From positions 12,748-57,913 of the forward strand of contig JAKLKR010000008.1 in NCBI GenBank assembly GCA_023150565.1: a stretch of 45,166 nucleotides of DNA. Direction: 5' to 3'. Both the position numbers and the translations under genes were made by a program. The notes beneath the pieces are model-generated. The model saw only the letters and a program-made list of their open reading frames with translations, was not told where the DNA came from and did not search any database. This DNA comes from Planctomycetota bacterium (lineage in GTDB: Bacteria > Planctomycetota > UBA11346). Positions 1 to 8,910 of this stretch are shown here, piece after piece; within the stretch, counting starts at the first letter, position 1, and each line of letters starts with the position of its first letter.

Positions 1-37
1 CTGAGCTTTACGCCATTGGGCACAGCGCCCGTACAAA

Positions 38-105
38 CAAGAACCTGGGACGGCAAAGCCGGCCCCTGCGACTCAGTCGCAGCCCCGCGGAGCGGGGAGT
101 TCTTG
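38..105 (-). terminator. stem-loop cluster after queD, putative terminator
   Basis: Three hairpins lie just past the queD stop. They are a 17-base palindrome at 66-82 (CTGCGACT-c-AGTCGCAG), a CCCCGC-GGA-GCGGGG hairpin at 83-97, and a small GGC-AAA-GCC hairpin at 52-60. A 7-base outer inverted repeat (CAAGAAC 38-44, GTTCTTG 99-105) encloses them. Read on the minus strand, the group is followed by a T-rich stretch, as expected for termination of the rpe-dgt-queD transcript. It could also serve a plus-strand gene or be an extragenic repeat. Bases 1-37 hold nothing else I can identify. Confidence 0.45.
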
Positions 106-113
106 GGAAGGCG

Positions 114-518
114 CTATTCCTTGCGCAGCTTGGCGCAGTGGTCGGCGGTCTCGCCCACCACCACCTCGTACAGCTCCATGCCCTTGGCGGCGAGCGCCGG
201 CTCGATCGCCGCCCAGATGCGGGTGGCGATGTTCTCCATGGTGGTGGTGACGCCCTGGAACAGCGCCACCTCGTTGAGGAAGCGGTGGTCGCTGGGCTTG
301 ACCACCAGCTCCTCGACGATCGCCGCCAGCTCCATCACGTTGCAGAAGAACCCGGTCCTGGGGTCGACGGTGCCGCGCACCGTCACCTCGAGGTGGTAGT
401 TGTGGCCGTGGATGTTGGTGCAGTTGCCGAACGCGCACAGGTTGGCCTGGCGGTCGAGGTGCGGCGAGAGCAGCTGGTGGCTGCTGCTGAAGGCGAAGCG
501 GCGGGTGAGGTACATCAT
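114..518 (-). CDS. queD: 6-pyruvoyl-tetrahydropterin synthase / QueD family protein
   Basis: A 134-residue protein of the PTPS/QueD T-fold family. Such enzymes convert dihydroneopterin triphosphate to 6-carboxytetrahydropterin (queuosine/7-deazaguanine pathway) or to 6-pyruvoyl-tetrahydropterin. Zinc ligands are visible as His14 (SSSHQ) and His37/His39 (the HGHNY motif), and Cys33 just before HGHNY is in the catalytic cysteine position. The length is normal for the family. Start: ATG at 518, with a second ATG directly after it. It lies 25 bases downstream of dgt and is probably the last gene of the rpe-dgt-queD operon. No other queuosine gene is in the window, so the choice between QueD and a true PTPS rests on family resemblance only. 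Confidence 0.85.
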   Translation of the reverse strand: MMYLTRRFAFSSSHQLLSPHLDRQANLCAFGNCTNIHGHNYHLEVTVRGTVDPRTGFFCNVMELAAIVEELVVKPSDHRFLNEVALFQGVTTTMENIATRIWAAIEPALAAKGMELYEVVVGETADHCAKLRKE

Positions 519-543
519 GGGCGGGTCCGATCGGGAATCTGGG

Positions 544-1650
544 TCAGCGGCGCCAGCCGCCCACCAGGCGGGCGTGCTCGTCGATGGCGTAGCGGTCGGT
601 CATGCCAGCGATGTAGTCGGCGACGGTGCGCTGCAGGCTGCGCTCGCGCCGCACCTCGTGGCTGGGCGGCATGCAGTCCGGGTGGTCGACATAGAAGGTG
701 AACAGGTCGGCGAGGATGCGCTTGGCGCGCTGGAAGGTGCGATTGACCAGGTAGTGGCGGTAGAGGTTGGCGAACAGCCAGGCCTCCAGCCGCTCCTTGG
801 CGTCCTTCATGGTGGTGCTGACCGAGACCAGCTGCTCAGGGCAGGCGCGCACCCCGGCGACATCCACCACCTTGTGGGCGGCAAGCGCGGCGCGGGTGGT
901 CTCGACCAGGTTGCCGACGAAGCTGTCGAGCAGCCGGCGCACGGCGCGGTCGACCAGCAGGTTCTCGGGCGTGCCGCGCGGCGAGGCCTCGACCGCCTCG
1001 GCCCAGGCCCCCGCCCACAGCGGCACCTCGCGCAGCCCGGCCAGGCTGATGTAGCCGCCGCGCAGGCCGTCGTCGATGTCGTGGCAGTCGTAGACGATGC
1101 TGTCGATCTCGTCGACCAGCTGCGCCTCGAGCAGGGGCGATTCCTCGGGATGGAAGCGCTCGGGGATGCGCGTGCGGTCGTGGTGGGCGCTGTGCTTGAC
1201 GATGCTCTCGCGCACCTCGTAGGAGAGGTTCAGGCCGAGGAACTCCGGATAGCGCCGCTCCAGCTCCTCGACGATGCGCAGGGTCTGGCGGTTGTGCTCG
1301 AAGCCGCCGTGGGCCTGCATCAGCTCCGCCAGCAACACCTCGCCCTGGTGGCCGAAGGGCGGATGCCCGACGTCATGCACCAGCGCCACGCACTCGATCA
1401 GGTCCTCGTTCAGCCCCAGCCGGCGCCCGGCCGAGCGCGCCACCTGCGCCACCTCGATGGTATGGGTCAGGCGGTTGCGGAAGTGGTCGCCCTCGTCCCA
1501 GGTGAACACCTGGGTCTTGTGCTGCAGCCGGCGGAAGGCGCGGCTGTGCACGATGCGGTCGCGGTCGCGCGCGAACTCGCCGCGCTGGGGATCGGGCAGG
1601 TGGGCGTGCTCGCGCCCGCGGCTGGCGGCGTCGGGAAAGGCGAGGGTCAT
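544..1650 (-). CDS. dgt: deoxyguanosinetriphosphate triphosphohydrolase-like HD protein
   Basis: A 368-residue HD-superfamily phosphohydrolase of the dGTPase type, which cleaves dNTPs to deoxynucleoside plus triphosphate and helps balance the dNTP pool. The conserved N-terminal stretch RDRIVHSRAFRRLQHKTQV is followed by the metal-binding His63 (RLTHT), the His92-Asp93 doublet (LVHDVGHPPFGH) and a later Asp in DEIDSIVYD. The length fits the shorter dGTPase-like subfamily. Start: ATG at 1650, overlapping the rpe stop by four bases (ATGA, 1647-1650), which implies translational coupling. The open frame continues far upstream through rpe, but that extension shows no dGTPase homology and is rejected. 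Confidence 0.92.
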   Translation of the reverse strand: MTLAFPDAASRGREHAHLPDPQRGEFARDRDRIVHSRAFRRLQHKTQVFTWDEGDHFRNRLTHTIEVAQVARSAGRRLGLNEDLIECVALVHDVGHPPFGHQGEVLLAELMQAHGGFEHNRQTLRIVEELERRYPEFLGLNLSYEVRESIVKHSAHHDRTRIPERFHPEESPLLEAQLVDEIDSIVYDCHDIDDGLRGGYISLAGLREVPLWAGAWAEAVEASPRGTPENLLVDRAVRRLLDSFVGNLVETTRAALAAHKVVDVAGVRACPEQLVSVSTTMKDAKERLEAWLFANLYRHYLVNRTFQRAKRILADLFTFYVDHPDCMPPSHEVRRERSLQRTVADYIAGMTDRYAIDEHARLVGGWRR

Positions 1651-2297
1651 CGCACCGACTCGGCCCAGCGCAGGAAGCCGGCGGGATCCGCATCCTTGAA
1701 GAAGGCGTTGCCGCACACCAGCAGGTTGGCGCCGTCGCCCACCACCTGGGGCAGGGTGTCTCGGTTGACCCCGCCATCGACCTGGATGGGCAGGGCGGGA
1801 AAGGCGGCGCGGGTGGCGCGGATGAAATCGCGCGTCTCGGGGATGAAGGCCTGGCCGCCGAAGCCGGGGTAGACGGTCATGAACATCACCAGATCGACGT
1901 TGGCGAAATGCTTGAACCACAGGCGCGGATCGGTGTCGGGGTTGAAGGCCAGGCCGACCTTGGCCCCGGTGGCGCGCAGGCGCTGGATGGCCTGGGCCAT
2001 GGTGCGCGGCCCCACCGCCTCGACATGCACGGTGATGGCGTCGGCGCCGGCCTTGCGGAAGTCGTCGGCGTAGCGCAGCGGGTCGCTCATCATCAGGTGC
2101 ACGTCCAGCTCGAGCTTCGTCACCCGGCGCAGGGCCTCGACCACGCATGGGCCGATGGTCAGGTTAGGGACGAAGTGGGCATCCATCACGTCGATGTGCA
2201 CCGCCTTGGCGCCGGCGGCGGCGCAGCGGGCGAGTTCGTCGCCCAGACGGGCGAAGTCGGCGGAGAGGAGGCTGGGGAGGACCTGGACGCTCAGCAT
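1647..2297 (-). CDS. rpe: ribulose-phosphate 3-epimerase
   Basis: A 216-residue TIM-barrel epimerase interconverting ribulose 5-phosphate and xylulose 5-phosphate in the pentose phosphate pathway. Family signatures are LPSLLSADF at residues 7-15, the metal-binding His34/Asp36 in [13 protein letters not shown], His67 in DVHLMM, the [10 protein letters not shown] loop, and QVDGGVN carrying the second catalytic Asp. Start: ATG at 2297 beginning MLSVQV. An in-frame ATG at 2321 would add eight residues unlike the family. It is first of three minus-strand genes and overlaps dgt by four bases. The permease gene diverges from it across about 60 bases. Confidence 0.95.
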   Translation of the reverse strand: MLSVQVLPSLLSADFARLGDELARCAAAGAKAVHIDVMDAHFVPNLTIGPCVVEALRRVTKLELDVHLMMSDPLRYADDFRKAGADAITVHVEAVGPRTMAQAIQRLRATGAKVGLAFNPDTDPRLWFKHFANVDLVMFMTVYPGFGGQAFIPETRDFIRATRAAFPALPIQVDGGVNRDTLPQVVGDGANLLVCGNAFFKDADPAGFLRWAESVR

Positions 2298-2359
2298 GGG
2301 CGGGCATCCTGGGACAACCACCGGCGTTGCCAGCGGCGGCGGCCCTCCAGCATGCCGCC

Positions 2360-3217
2360 ATGCGCCTGCGTTGGGGAGTGGCGGTCGCCGTGCTGGCGGC
2401 GTTGTTGGCGACCACCGCCCTGGCCGGGGTGCGCTGGCGCGCCGGAGCCCCCTCGTCGGCGATCGAGTGGGTGTGCGGCGCCGATGCCGACCGCACCAGC
2501 CCGGCCGACCGCCTGCTGCCGCCCCTGGCCCCCCTCGGCGACGGCGGCCGCAGCCTGGTGGGCACCGACGAGCTGGGGCGCAGCCTGGGCCTGCGCCTGT
2601 GCCTGGCCCTGGGCACCAGCCTGCTGGTGGCGGGCTGCGCCGCCGCCGCCGCGATGGTCATCGGCACCCTGGTCGGCACCTGGTCGGGGCTGGCGGGCGG
2701 GCGCACCGACGAGCTGCTGATGCGCCTCACCGAGGCCAGCGCCGGCATCCCGGCGGTGGTGGTGGTGATGGTGCTGGCGGCGGCGCTGTCGCCCTACGGC
2801 ATGTGGCCGGTGCTGGCGGCGATGGGGGTGCTGTTCTGGCAGCCGGTGGCGCGGGTGGTGCGCGCCCGGGTGCTGGCCCTGCGCAACGAGCTGTACGTCG
2901 AGGCCAGCCGCGCCTGCGGCTCGTCGGCGTGGTGGCGCCTGCGCCGGCACATCCTGCCCGCCACCGCGCCCACGGTGTTCGCCTATGGCGGGCTGCTGCT
3001 GCCGCGCCTGATCATGCTCGAGGCCCTGCTCGCCTTCCTGGGGGTGAGCGCGGCGGCGGCGCCGCACAGCTTCGGGCGCATCATCGCCGGCGTCACCGCC
3101 ACCCTCACCCCGCTGTCGGCGAGCTGGTGGCCGGTGCTGGTGCCCTGCCTGGCCCTGGCCGTGCTGCTGCTGGTGCTCAATCTCGCCCTCGACCGCCTGG
3201 CCGAAGCCCACGGCTGA
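2360..3217 (+). CDS. ABC transporter inner-membrane permease, OppC/DppC type
   Basis: A 285-residue membrane permease of the BPD_transp_1 family, OppC/DppC branch. Visible features are an N-terminal membrane segment (about residues 7-24), the GTDELGRS motif typical of the region before the permease core of OppC-like proteins, several further hydrophobic segments, and the EAA-loop signature [20 protein letters not shown] that docks the ATPase. Start: ATG at 2360 (MRLRWG); the frame is open from 2327. The OppB partner, substrate-binding protein and ATPases are not in the window, so it must pair with subunits encoded elsewhere or be a relic. The substrate (oligopeptide, dipeptide, nickel or sugar) cannot be told from the sequence. 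Confidence 0.85.
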   Translation: MRLRWGVAVAVLAALLATTALAGVRWRAGAPSSAIEWVCGADADRTSPADRLLPPLAPLGDGGRSLVGTDELGRSLGLRLCLALGTSLLVAGCAAAAAMVIGTLVGTWSGLAGGRTDELLMRLTEASAGIPAVVVVMVLAAALSPYGMWPVLAAMGVLFWQPVARVVRARVLALRNELYVEASRACGSSAWWRLRRHILPATAPTVFAYGGLLLPRLIMLEALLAFLGVSAAAAPHSFGRIIAGVTATLTPLSASWWPVLVPCLALAVLLLVLNLALDRLAEAHG

Positions 3218-3297
3218 CGCCCGCGGCCCATCCGGACAGCGCATTGCCACCGCCGGCCGCTGCCGCTAGGGTCCGGCCCAACCCCGAAAGGAACGCC

Positions 3298-3618
3298 ATG
3301 GCCCACGAGTTCACCGATGCCACCTTCGAGCAGGAAGTCCTCAAGTCCGCCAAGCCGGTGCTGGTCGACTTCTGGGCCCCCTGGTGCGGCCCCTGCAAGA
3401 TGGTCGGCCCGGTCATCGAGAAGCTGGCCAAGGAGCTCGAGGCCACCGTGCTGATCGGCAAGCTCAACGTCGACGACAACCCCGCCACCGCCCAGCAGTA
3501 CGGCGTGATGTCGATCCCGACCATGATCCTGTTCAAGGGCGGCAAGCCGGTCGGCCAGACCATGGGCTTCCAGCCCGAGCCCAAGCTGCGCGAATTCATC
3601 ACCAGCAACAGCAAGTGA
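3298..3618 (+). CDS. trxA: thioredoxin
   Basis: A 106-residue thioredoxin, the normal length. It is a cytoplasmic dithiol-disulfide reductant recycled by thioredoxin reductase. The active site WCGPC is at residues 29-33 (Cys30, Cys33), preceded by the usual VLVDFWAP strand, and the cis-proline loop appears as SIPTM. Start: ATG at 3298, with a good ribosome binding site (GAAAGGA) seven or so bases upstream. It sits 80 bases after the permease gene and is followed by a strong hairpin terminator, so it is probably transcribed alone or as the last gene of the permease transcript. The call is secure; whether this is the cell's main thioredoxin is unknown. Confidence 0.96.
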   Translation: MAHEFTDATFEQEVLKSAKPVLVDFWAPWCGPCKMVGPVIEKLAKELEATVLIGKLNVDDNPATAQQYGVMSIPTMILFKGGKPVGQTMGFQPEPKLREFITSNSK

Positions 3619-3642
3619 TCGGCCGGATCGGCTGACCACCAC

Positions 3643-3678
3643 GGAGGGTCGGGCGCTGCCCGGCCCTCCTGCGTTTAT
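3643..3678 (+). terminator. rho-independent terminator after trxA
   Basis: A near-perfect hairpin: GGAGGG, a G-U pair, CGGGC, a three-base loop (GCU), then GCCCG and CCCUCC at 3643-3669. It is followed by a short T-rich tail (TGCGTTTAT). It begins 24 bases after the thioredoxin stop and ends just before the sfsA start at 3683, so it separates the two transcription units. Confidence 0.8.
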
Positions 3679-3682
3679 CCCC

Positions 3683-4426
3683 ATGGACCTCCAACTCACC
3701 CGCGCCGTCTTCCTGCGCCGCTACCAGCGCTTCTTCGCCGACGTGCGTCTGGCCGACGGCAGCGTGGTCCAGGCCCACGTGCCCAACACCGGCAGCATGC
3801 GTTCGCTGCAGACCCCCGAGGTCGAGGCCTGGCTGACCCCGGCCAGCGATCCGGCGCGCAAGCTGCGCTGGACCCTGACCCTGCTCGGCACCCCCGGCGG
3901 CGGGCTGGCCCTGGTCGATACCGGCCTGCCCAACCGCCTGGTGGCCGAAGGCGTGGCGGCCGGCGCCATCCCCGAGTTGGCCGGCTACGCCCTCTGCCGG
4001 CGCGAGGCCGCCTATGGCAGCCGCGGCAGCCGCTGCGACCTGCTGCTGACCGTGCCGGGACGGGCCGACTGCTTCGTCGAGATCAAGAACGTCACCATGG
4101 CCTCGGAAACCCATCCCGGCCGCGCCGACTTCCCCGATGCGGTGACGGAGCGCGGCGCCAAGCACCTGGCCGAACTGACCGACCTGGCGCGGGACGGGAA
4201 GCGGGCGGTGCAGTTCTTCCTGGTCGACCGCAGCGACTGCGACCACGCCGGCATCGCCGCGGCCATCGATCCCGGCTATGCCGCCGCGCTGACCCTGGCG
4301 GTGGCGGCCGGGGTCGAGGTGGTGTGCTATCGCGCCGCCCTGGCGCCAGACCGGGTCACGGTCGGCAGGGCCTGCCCGTTCATGGCCCCTGGGCCGCCTT
4401 CCAGGCCTGTTCGACCGCGGGCTTGA
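3683..4426 (+). CDS. sfsA: SfsA family protein (sugar fermentation stimulation protein A)
   Basis: A 247-residue SfsA family member, close to the usual 230-240. The family is linked to sugar-fermentation gene expression in E. coli and has a PD-(D/E)XK-type nuclease fold; its exact cellular role is not settled. Visible are an OB-like N-terminal part with the conserved PNTGSM (residues 34-39), Asp119 in SRCDLLL, and Glu133/Lys135 in VEIKNVT, which form the nuclease-like D...ExK set. Start: ATG at 3683. No clear Shine-Dalgarno is visible because the trxA terminator lies directly upstream. The last 47 bases overlap tail-to-tail with the SGNH hydrolase gene, and the final 15 residues or so (rich in Pro/Arg) are unlike the family. 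Confidence 0.92.
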   Translation: MDLQLTRAVFLRRYQRFFADVRLADGSVVQAHVPNTGSMRSLQTPEVEAWLTPASDPARKLRWTLTLLGTPGGGLALVDTGLPNRLVAEGVAAGAIPELAGYALCRREAAYGSRGSRCDLLLTVPGRADCFVEIKNVTMASETHPGRADFPDAVTERGAKHLAELTDLARDGKRAVQFFLVDRSDCDHAGIAAAIDPGYAAALTLAVAAGVEVVCYRAALAPDRVTVGRACPFMAPGPPSRPVRPRA

Positions 4427-5072
4427 TCAGGGCGGTCATCAGTTCGTAACCCTGCGCGTTGAGGTGCAGGTCGTCCTTGGAATAGATGCCCGGCTTGATG
4501 GTGCCATCGGCGGCCAGCAGCACGCTGGCGGGATCGACGCAGGTGATGAGCGGATCCTTGGCGGCGAAGTCGCGCACCAGGGCGTTGGCCTTCTGGGCGG
4601 TGGGCCAGGCGGCCAGACGCCTGATGCTGGGCTTGATGCCGACGTGGACGATGCGGGTGGCGGGCAGTTCCTTGCGCAGCAGGGCGTGAAAGTCGCTGAA
4701 ACCCTTGAGCACCACCTGCGGATCGGCGGTGGGCGACCCGATGTTGTTGTCACCGCAATAGTACACCACCACCTTGGGCTTGTTGGGGACGAGGATGCGC
4801 GGAGCGGCCAGGACCTGGTCCTCGACCCGGCTGCCGCCGAAGGCGCGGTTGTAGACCGGCAACGGCGCCATGTCCGCAGTCACCGACTTCCACATGGCGA
4901 AGGTAGAACTGCCGATGAAGACGATGGTGCCGGGTGCCGGCGGCTTCTCGCGATCCTTGGCCTCGTAGCCGGCGACGGCCTTTTCCCATTTCCACTCGGT
5001 GGTGGCGGCAGTGGTGGCGGGATCGGCGGCCCAGGCGGTCAGGGCCAGGGCGAGGAGTGGCAGGATGCGCAT
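4380..5072 (-). CDS. secreted SGNH/GDSL-type hydrolase
   Basis: A 230-residue exported hydrolase of the SGNH superfamily, which contains carbohydrate esterases, deacetylases and lipases. Residues 1-16 are a signal peptide ending AWA-A. Block I is FIGSST (nucleophile probably Ser56), block II Gly79-Gly80 (AFGG), block III GDNN (Asn109), and block V DDLH (Asp200, His203), so the catalytic set is complete. Start: ATG at 5072; the frame is open to 5138 but residues before the signal peptide are not credible. It is last in the minus-strand module behind a pseudopilin and a GH99-like protein. This suggests that it removes ester groups (for example acetyl) from the polysaccharide those proteins handle, which is inference from context. 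Confidence 0.85.
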   Translation of the reverse strand: MRILPLLALALTAWAADPATTAATTEWKWEKAVAGYEAKDREKPPAPGTIVFIGSSTFAMWKSVTADMAPLPVYNRAFGGSRVEDQVLAAPRILVPNKPKVVVYYCGDNNIGSPTADPQVVLKGFSDFHALLRKELPATRIVHVGIKPSIRRLAAWPTAQKANALVRDFAAKDPLITCVDPASVLLAADGTIKPGIYSKDDLHLNAQGYELMTALIKPAVEQAWKAAQGP

Positions 5073-5119
5073 AGGATAAGGGATACTACCGAAGGAGCGC
5101 CAGCGTTGTCGCTGCAGTT

Positions 5120-5788
5120 CTAATTGATCATCCACCAACTGGTTGTGGCAGTGGAAATACCGCTCGGCTTCTTGGCCTCAGCATGACCATCCCCGTAGAG
5201 GAAGACCATGTTGCCGCCATGATAGTAGGGCTTTTTCGGGCTGTCTGCGGGCGATGGCATGGTACCTCCAGTCCATCCCGAGACGTAAGCCCAACTCCCT
5301 GACCACTGCAGCCCCACATTCCATCCTCCTTCATAAATTATGACAGTGGTGGTTGGGTGCTGGAACTGACTGACGGTACGGCTGCTGCCGTTGCCCGCCC
5401 ATCCCTCGCGTGAGCCGACGAACAGTCGATCGTCATCCGATTTGATCGCCCAATAGCTCCGTGGAGAGGAAGCCAGATCCCGACGTTCCTCAGGACACCG
5501 CATCAACCGCGTCGATTTGAACGGATTGACCTGTCCCCCGAGGTCCTCGTTGATGACCCGGTTCCACGGGTAGCCCGTGACCAGGTCGACACCCAAGGGG
5601 AAGGCACCTTCCCAGTCGGTGGTATAGTTGATCAGAGCCAAGCCGATCTGCCGGTTGTTCGAGATGCAGTTGGCCTGCTTGGCAGCGCTGCGCACCAGGT
5701 TCACCGCCGGCAGCAGCATCCCCGCCAGGATCGCCACGATGGAGATCACCACCAGCAGTTCGATCAGGGTGAAACCGCGCTGGTTCAT
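5120..5788 (-). CDS. type II secretion-like pseudopilin with H-X9-DG motif
   Basis: A 222-residue protein with a class III prepilin signal: short leader MNQRG, then FTLIELLVV with Glu at +5 and a hydrophobic helix to about residue 28. Prepilin peptidase would cut between Gly5 and Phe6. The C-terminal end carries [12 protein letters not shown], an exact H-X9-DG motif, as in the large pseudopilin-like families expanded in Planctomycetota and Lentisphaerota. Cysteines at CISNN and RCPEE recur in such proteins. Start: ATG at 5788, overlapping the stop of the GH99-like gene by four bases (ATGA). No secretion ATPase, platform or secretin gene is nearby. The role of these proteins is not established; the tie to secreted hydrolases suggests surface display, export or substrate binding. 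Confidence 0.85.
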   Translation of the reverse strand: MNQRGFTLIELLVVISIVAILAGMLLPAVNLVRSAAKQANCISNNRQIGLALINYTTDWEGAFPLGVDLVTGYPWNRVINEDLGGQVNPFKSTRLMRCPEERRDLASSPRSYWAIKSDDDRLFVGSREGWAGNGSSRTVSQFQHPTTTVIIYEGGWNVGLQWSGSWAYVSGWTGGTMPSPADSPKKPYYHGGNMVFLYGDGHAEAKKPSGISTATTSWWMIN

Positions 5789-7809
5789 GGCCGGTTGCCC
5801 AGGATGTCGCCGAAGCGGCCTCCGCTCACCGGGATGGGGTGGCTGCGGTTGCCGGCGGCATCGGTGAGTTCCAGATAGATGGTACCCGGGACCGGGCTGG
5901 TCTGCAAACCGGGGGTGGGGATGCGGAAGCTCTTCACCTGCGACTCGGCCTTGGCGCCGCTGATCTCCAGGCTGGGAGTGCCGGCGGCGCCACCCTGGGT
6001 GCGGAACAGGTGTACCCGCGCCACCCGCACGCTGCCCTCCTTGGCGTCCCAGCGGAGGGTGAGCGGCTGGTCCTTGCCGGCGTCCACCGCCCGCAGCAGG
6101 CGGGTGTCGGCGCGCCAGGCACCTGTGCCGGACAGATGGATGGCCGATTCCATGGCGATCTTGCCCTCATCGCTGGGGCGGTGGTCGGCGCGGACGAACC
6201 GGGCGGGGTACTGGATGCGCAGAGCGCCCTTGGCGCTGTCCTCGGCCTCGACCGCCACCCACCATTCGCTGCCGGCGGCCAGGCGGACACGGTCGATGGA
6301 GAAGGCGAGCGACTTGCCCGGTTCCAAGAGGAAGGCACCGGTGCTGGGCCCCGCCTTGCCGACCAGGGTCAGGCCATCGCCACCCACCGTGCCGTCAGGG
6401 CCGACCCCGCCCCACAGATCGCCGTGGGTGCGCAGGCTGGCTCCCGCCACCGCCGAGCCGCTGTCCACCACCTCGGCGATCACCGCCGGGCCCATGGGCA
6501 GGTAGCGCTGACGCGACACCCGCGGCGGGGTGCGGTCGATGCCGTACAGACGCTGCCACAGCAGCGGGTCGACCGACTCCTTGGGCGGCAGCGGCGGCAC
6601 CACGAAATCCCGGCCCTTGGCCGCGGCGACGATGCGGCAGTAGAGGTAGGGATCGCCGGCGTAGCCGTCGTAGAGGAAGCCCGGCTCGATCGCGGTGTTC
6701 TCCTCCCAGTCGTTCCACGAGGTCAGCATCACGAAGTCGCAGCCGTAGTCCTGGAAGGCGGCGAAGGCCTCGGCCAGGGTGCGGCCCTCGCGGCGCGGCA
6801 GCCAGGCCAGGCGCGAAGTCGACCCCTTCTGGGTGGTGTTGTCGAAGCCGGTGTAGGCCCACAGCCCGAGCTTCTTGCCGGGGAACTCCTGGCGCGCCTG
6901 GCGCACGGTGGCGACCTCGGCCGGGGTCATCACCGCGCCCGGGGGCTCGGCGGTCCAGCCCGGGATGGAGGCGAAGCGGTCGCTCGCCGCGCCCACCTCA
7001 CGGAACTGGTTGTTGCAGTTCGACATCACCACCCCGCCGCCGAACTCGGGCATGGCCAGCAGCTTCTTGTCGGAGGCATGCTTGAACGGCATCCAGAAGC
7101 TGGGCGTGCCGGCGAGGCGGTCGGCATCCTGGAACACCTGCTGGAGCTGCTCGTGGCTCATGCCCGGGAAGTCGCGGCCCTTGAGCTGGCCCCACCACTG
7201 GAAGGCGTAGGCCGGCTTGCCGTCGATGCGCAGGTAGGCGGGCGAGGCGCCGTACTTCTTCAAGGCCTCGCCGGCACGCCGGGCCATGGTCGCGGGATCC
7301 TTGGCGCCCGGGTTGCGGAACTGCACCTCGTCGTGGATGGCGACCTGGACCCCGACCTCCTCGGCCAGGCGCAGCACGGTCTCGAACTCGGGGATGCGGT
7401 GGAAGCGCTCCGGCTTGTTCCAGTCGGAGAACAGCTGGATGAACACCCCGTCGACCCCGGTGGCCTTGAGGCACTGCAGCTGCCAGCGGATGATGCCGGG
7501 ATCGCCCGAGGCGTAGGAGCCCGGCAGCGGCCAGCCCACCCCGTTGCGGTGGCGCATCCAATCCGGCCCCATGGTCTCGGTATCGGCCAGCTCGTGCGCG
7601 CCGCCGTGGAACCACCCCGGGCGCCCTTCGGCGCCGACCGGGGTGTCGTACCACAGGTGGAACTCCATCACATACAGCGGCATCTTCAGCACCGGCACGC
7701 GCACCCCGGCCACTTCGCGCCACGCGCTGGTGGCCGCGCCGGTCGCCGGTTCCGCGGCGCTGGCATGGGCGAGCAGGCCGGTGAGCAGGATGGCGAGCGG
7801 CAGGCGCAT
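5785..7809 (-). CDS. secreted GH99-like (GH71/GH99/WbsX-type) glycoside hydrolase
   Basis: A 674-residue exported protein. Residues 1-19 are a signal peptide ([19 protein letters not shown]). Residues about 40-430 resemble the GH71/GH99-like barrel: [12 protein letters not shown] near the start, a [10 protein letters not shown] segment, [13 protein letters not shown], and the hallmark [14 protein letters not shown] at residues 364-377, whose acidic residues are the likely catalytic or binding positions. Residues about 440-674 form beta-rich domains of unknown type. Start: ATG at 7809, two bases after the regulator's stop; the longer open frame to 8589 overlaps the regulator and is rejected. 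It overlaps the pseudopilin gene by four bases. The exact activity (endo-mannanase, glucanase or other) cannot be assigned. Confidence 0.8.
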   Translation of the reverse strand: MRLPLAILLTGLLAHASAAEPATGAATSAWREVAGVRVPVLKMPLYVMEFHLWYDTPVGAEGRPGWFHGGAHELADTETMGPDWMRHRNGVGWPLPGSYASGDPGIIRWQLQCLKATGVDGVFIQLFSDWNKPERFHRIPEFETVLRLAEEVGVQVAIHDEVQFRNPGAKDPATMARRAGEALKKYGASPAYLRIDGKPAYAFQWWGQLKGRDFPGMSHEQLQQVFQDADRLAGTPSFWMPFKHASDKKLLAMPEFGGGVVMSNCNNQFREVGAASDRFASIPGWTAEPPGAVMTPAEVATVRQARQEFPGKKLGLWAYTGFDNTTQKGSTSRLAWLPRREGRTLAEAFAAFQDYGCDFVMLTSWNDWEENTAIEPGFLYDGYAGDPYLYCRIVAAAKGRDFVVPPLPPKESVDPLLWQRLYGIDRTPPRVSRQRYLPMGPAVIAEVVDSGSAVAGASLRTHGDLWGGVGPDGTVGGDGLTLVGKAGPSTGAFLLEPGKSLAFSIDRVRLAAGSEWWVAVEAEDSAKGALRIQYPARFVRADHRPSDEGKIAMESAIHLSGTGAWRADTRLLRAVDAGKDQPLTLRWDAKEGSVRVARVHLFRTQGGAAGTPSLEISGAKAESQVKSFRIPTPGLQTSPVPGTIYLELTDAAGNRSHPIPVSGGRFGDILGNRP

Positions 7810-7811
7810 GG

Positions 7812-8894
7812 TCAGGCTCCAGCGGTGGATTCTCGGGGGATGACGGCGAAGGAGTCGGGCATGATGCGCAGCGCCCCCGACCAGGCCTTGCCCGAGGTCA
7901 TCCAGGCCACCCCGCGCGCCACCAGCGGGATGGCATCGGGCAGGTGGATGGCGGTCAGGCCGGGGATGGTGTAGCGGCCGAAGTCGCCCTCGTCGTTCAG
8001 CGTCGCCACCGCCAGGTCCCGCCCGGGGCGCAGGCCGGCGTCGTGGATGGCGCGCATCGCCGCCACCGCCGGCATGCCGGTGGTGACGAACAGCGCGCTG
8101 GCCGCCGGGCGGCCCGCTGCCAGCCAGCGCGCCACCACGGCCAGGGCCTGGGGTGCGGGATCCTCGCCCGGCTGCACCGGGTGGTCGAGCAGGTCGCCCG
8201 CCACCCCGTGGACCTGGCACCAGTCGCGCCAGGCATCGATGCGGCCCAGCGAGGAACGGTCGTGGGGCTGGGTGTTCAGGCAGGCGATGCTGCGGTGACC
8301 ACGCTGGTGCAGGTGGTCGAGCACCGCGGTGACCGCCTCGGGCGGGCTGAGGGTGATGCTGGGCAGGCCCTCGCCGAGCGGATCGTAGTCGATCCACACC
8401 ACCCGCACCCCCTCGGCCAGCAGGGCCTGGCGCACGCGCGCCGGCACTGCGCCGGTGAGCGGGTAGATGAAGGCGCCATCGCCGCGCTCCAACGCCTCGG
8501 CCAGCACCGGGTCCTCCCAGTGCATGTAGTAGTAGGCCTTGACCGAGGCCCCGCGGGCCGCCGCCGCAGCCTCGACCGCCCGCCGCCAATGCTGGATATC
8601 GAGGGTCGGCCAGGCCGGGGCGAAGAAGGCGATCTGGGCCGGGGCCTGGGCCTTGCGCCCGAGCGCCTCGCCCAGTTCCAGACGGCCGTTGTCGCCGCGC
8701 GCCAGCAAACCGCGCTCGATGAGCATGGTCACCGCCTTGCGCGCGGTCATGTAGCTGACCCCGGTCTCGGCCGCCAGCACGCGTTCAGCGGGCAGGCGGG
8801 CGACCAGGTAGTCGCCGTTGCGGATGCGGCGTTCAAGCAGGGCGGCGACCGCCTCGGCCTTGGGAGCTGTCGAAGATGGGGTGGAGGAGACCAT
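7812..8894 (-). CDS. GntR-HTH / LacI-type sugar-binding transcriptional regulator
   Basis: A 360-residue regulator. Residues about 8-75 form a GntR winged helix (RIRNGDYLVARLPAERVLAAETGVSYMTARKAVTMLIERGLL), and the remainder is a LacI/periplasmic-binding-protein type effector domain (VVWIDYDP, HQRGHRSIACLN, ALFVTTGMPAVAAMRAIHDAGLRPGRDLAVATLNDEG). Such proteins repress or activate sugar-utilisation genes in response to a carbohydrate. Start: ATG at 8894; a GTG at 8909 is possible. The downstream GH99-like gene starts two bases after its stop, so regulator and hydrolase share a transcript. The promoter region 8911-8944 contains palindromes suited to autoregulation. Confidence 0.85.
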   Translation of the reverse strand: MVSSTPSSTAPKAEAVAALLERRIRNGDYLVARLPAERVLAAETGVSYMTARKAVTMLIERGLLARGDNGRLELGEALGRKAQAPAQIAFFAPAWPTLDIQHWRRAVEAAAAARGASVKAYYYMHWEDPVLAEALERGDGAFIYPLTGAVPARVRQALLAEGVRVVWIDYDPLGEGLPSITLSPPEAVTAVLDHLHQRGHRSIACLNTQPHDRSSLGRIDAWRDWCQVHGVAGDLLDHPVQPGEDPAPQALAVVARWLAAGRPAASALFVTTGMPAVAAMRAIHDAGLRPGRDLAVATLNDEGDFGRYTIPGLTAIHLPDAIPLVARGVAWMTSGKAWSGALRIMPDSFAVIPRESTAGA

Positions 8895-8910
8895 GCCCGA
8901 TTCTGCCACA

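Noticed and set aside
400..1872. A 490-codon plus-strand open frame opposite dgt and rpe.
   Set aside because: It is antisense to well-supported enzymes and has no motif.
4380..4426. Tail-to-tail overlap of sfsA and the SGNH hydrolase as a sign of frameshift.
   Set aside because: Both proteins keep all family motifs before the overlap, and short convergent overlaps are common in compact genomes.
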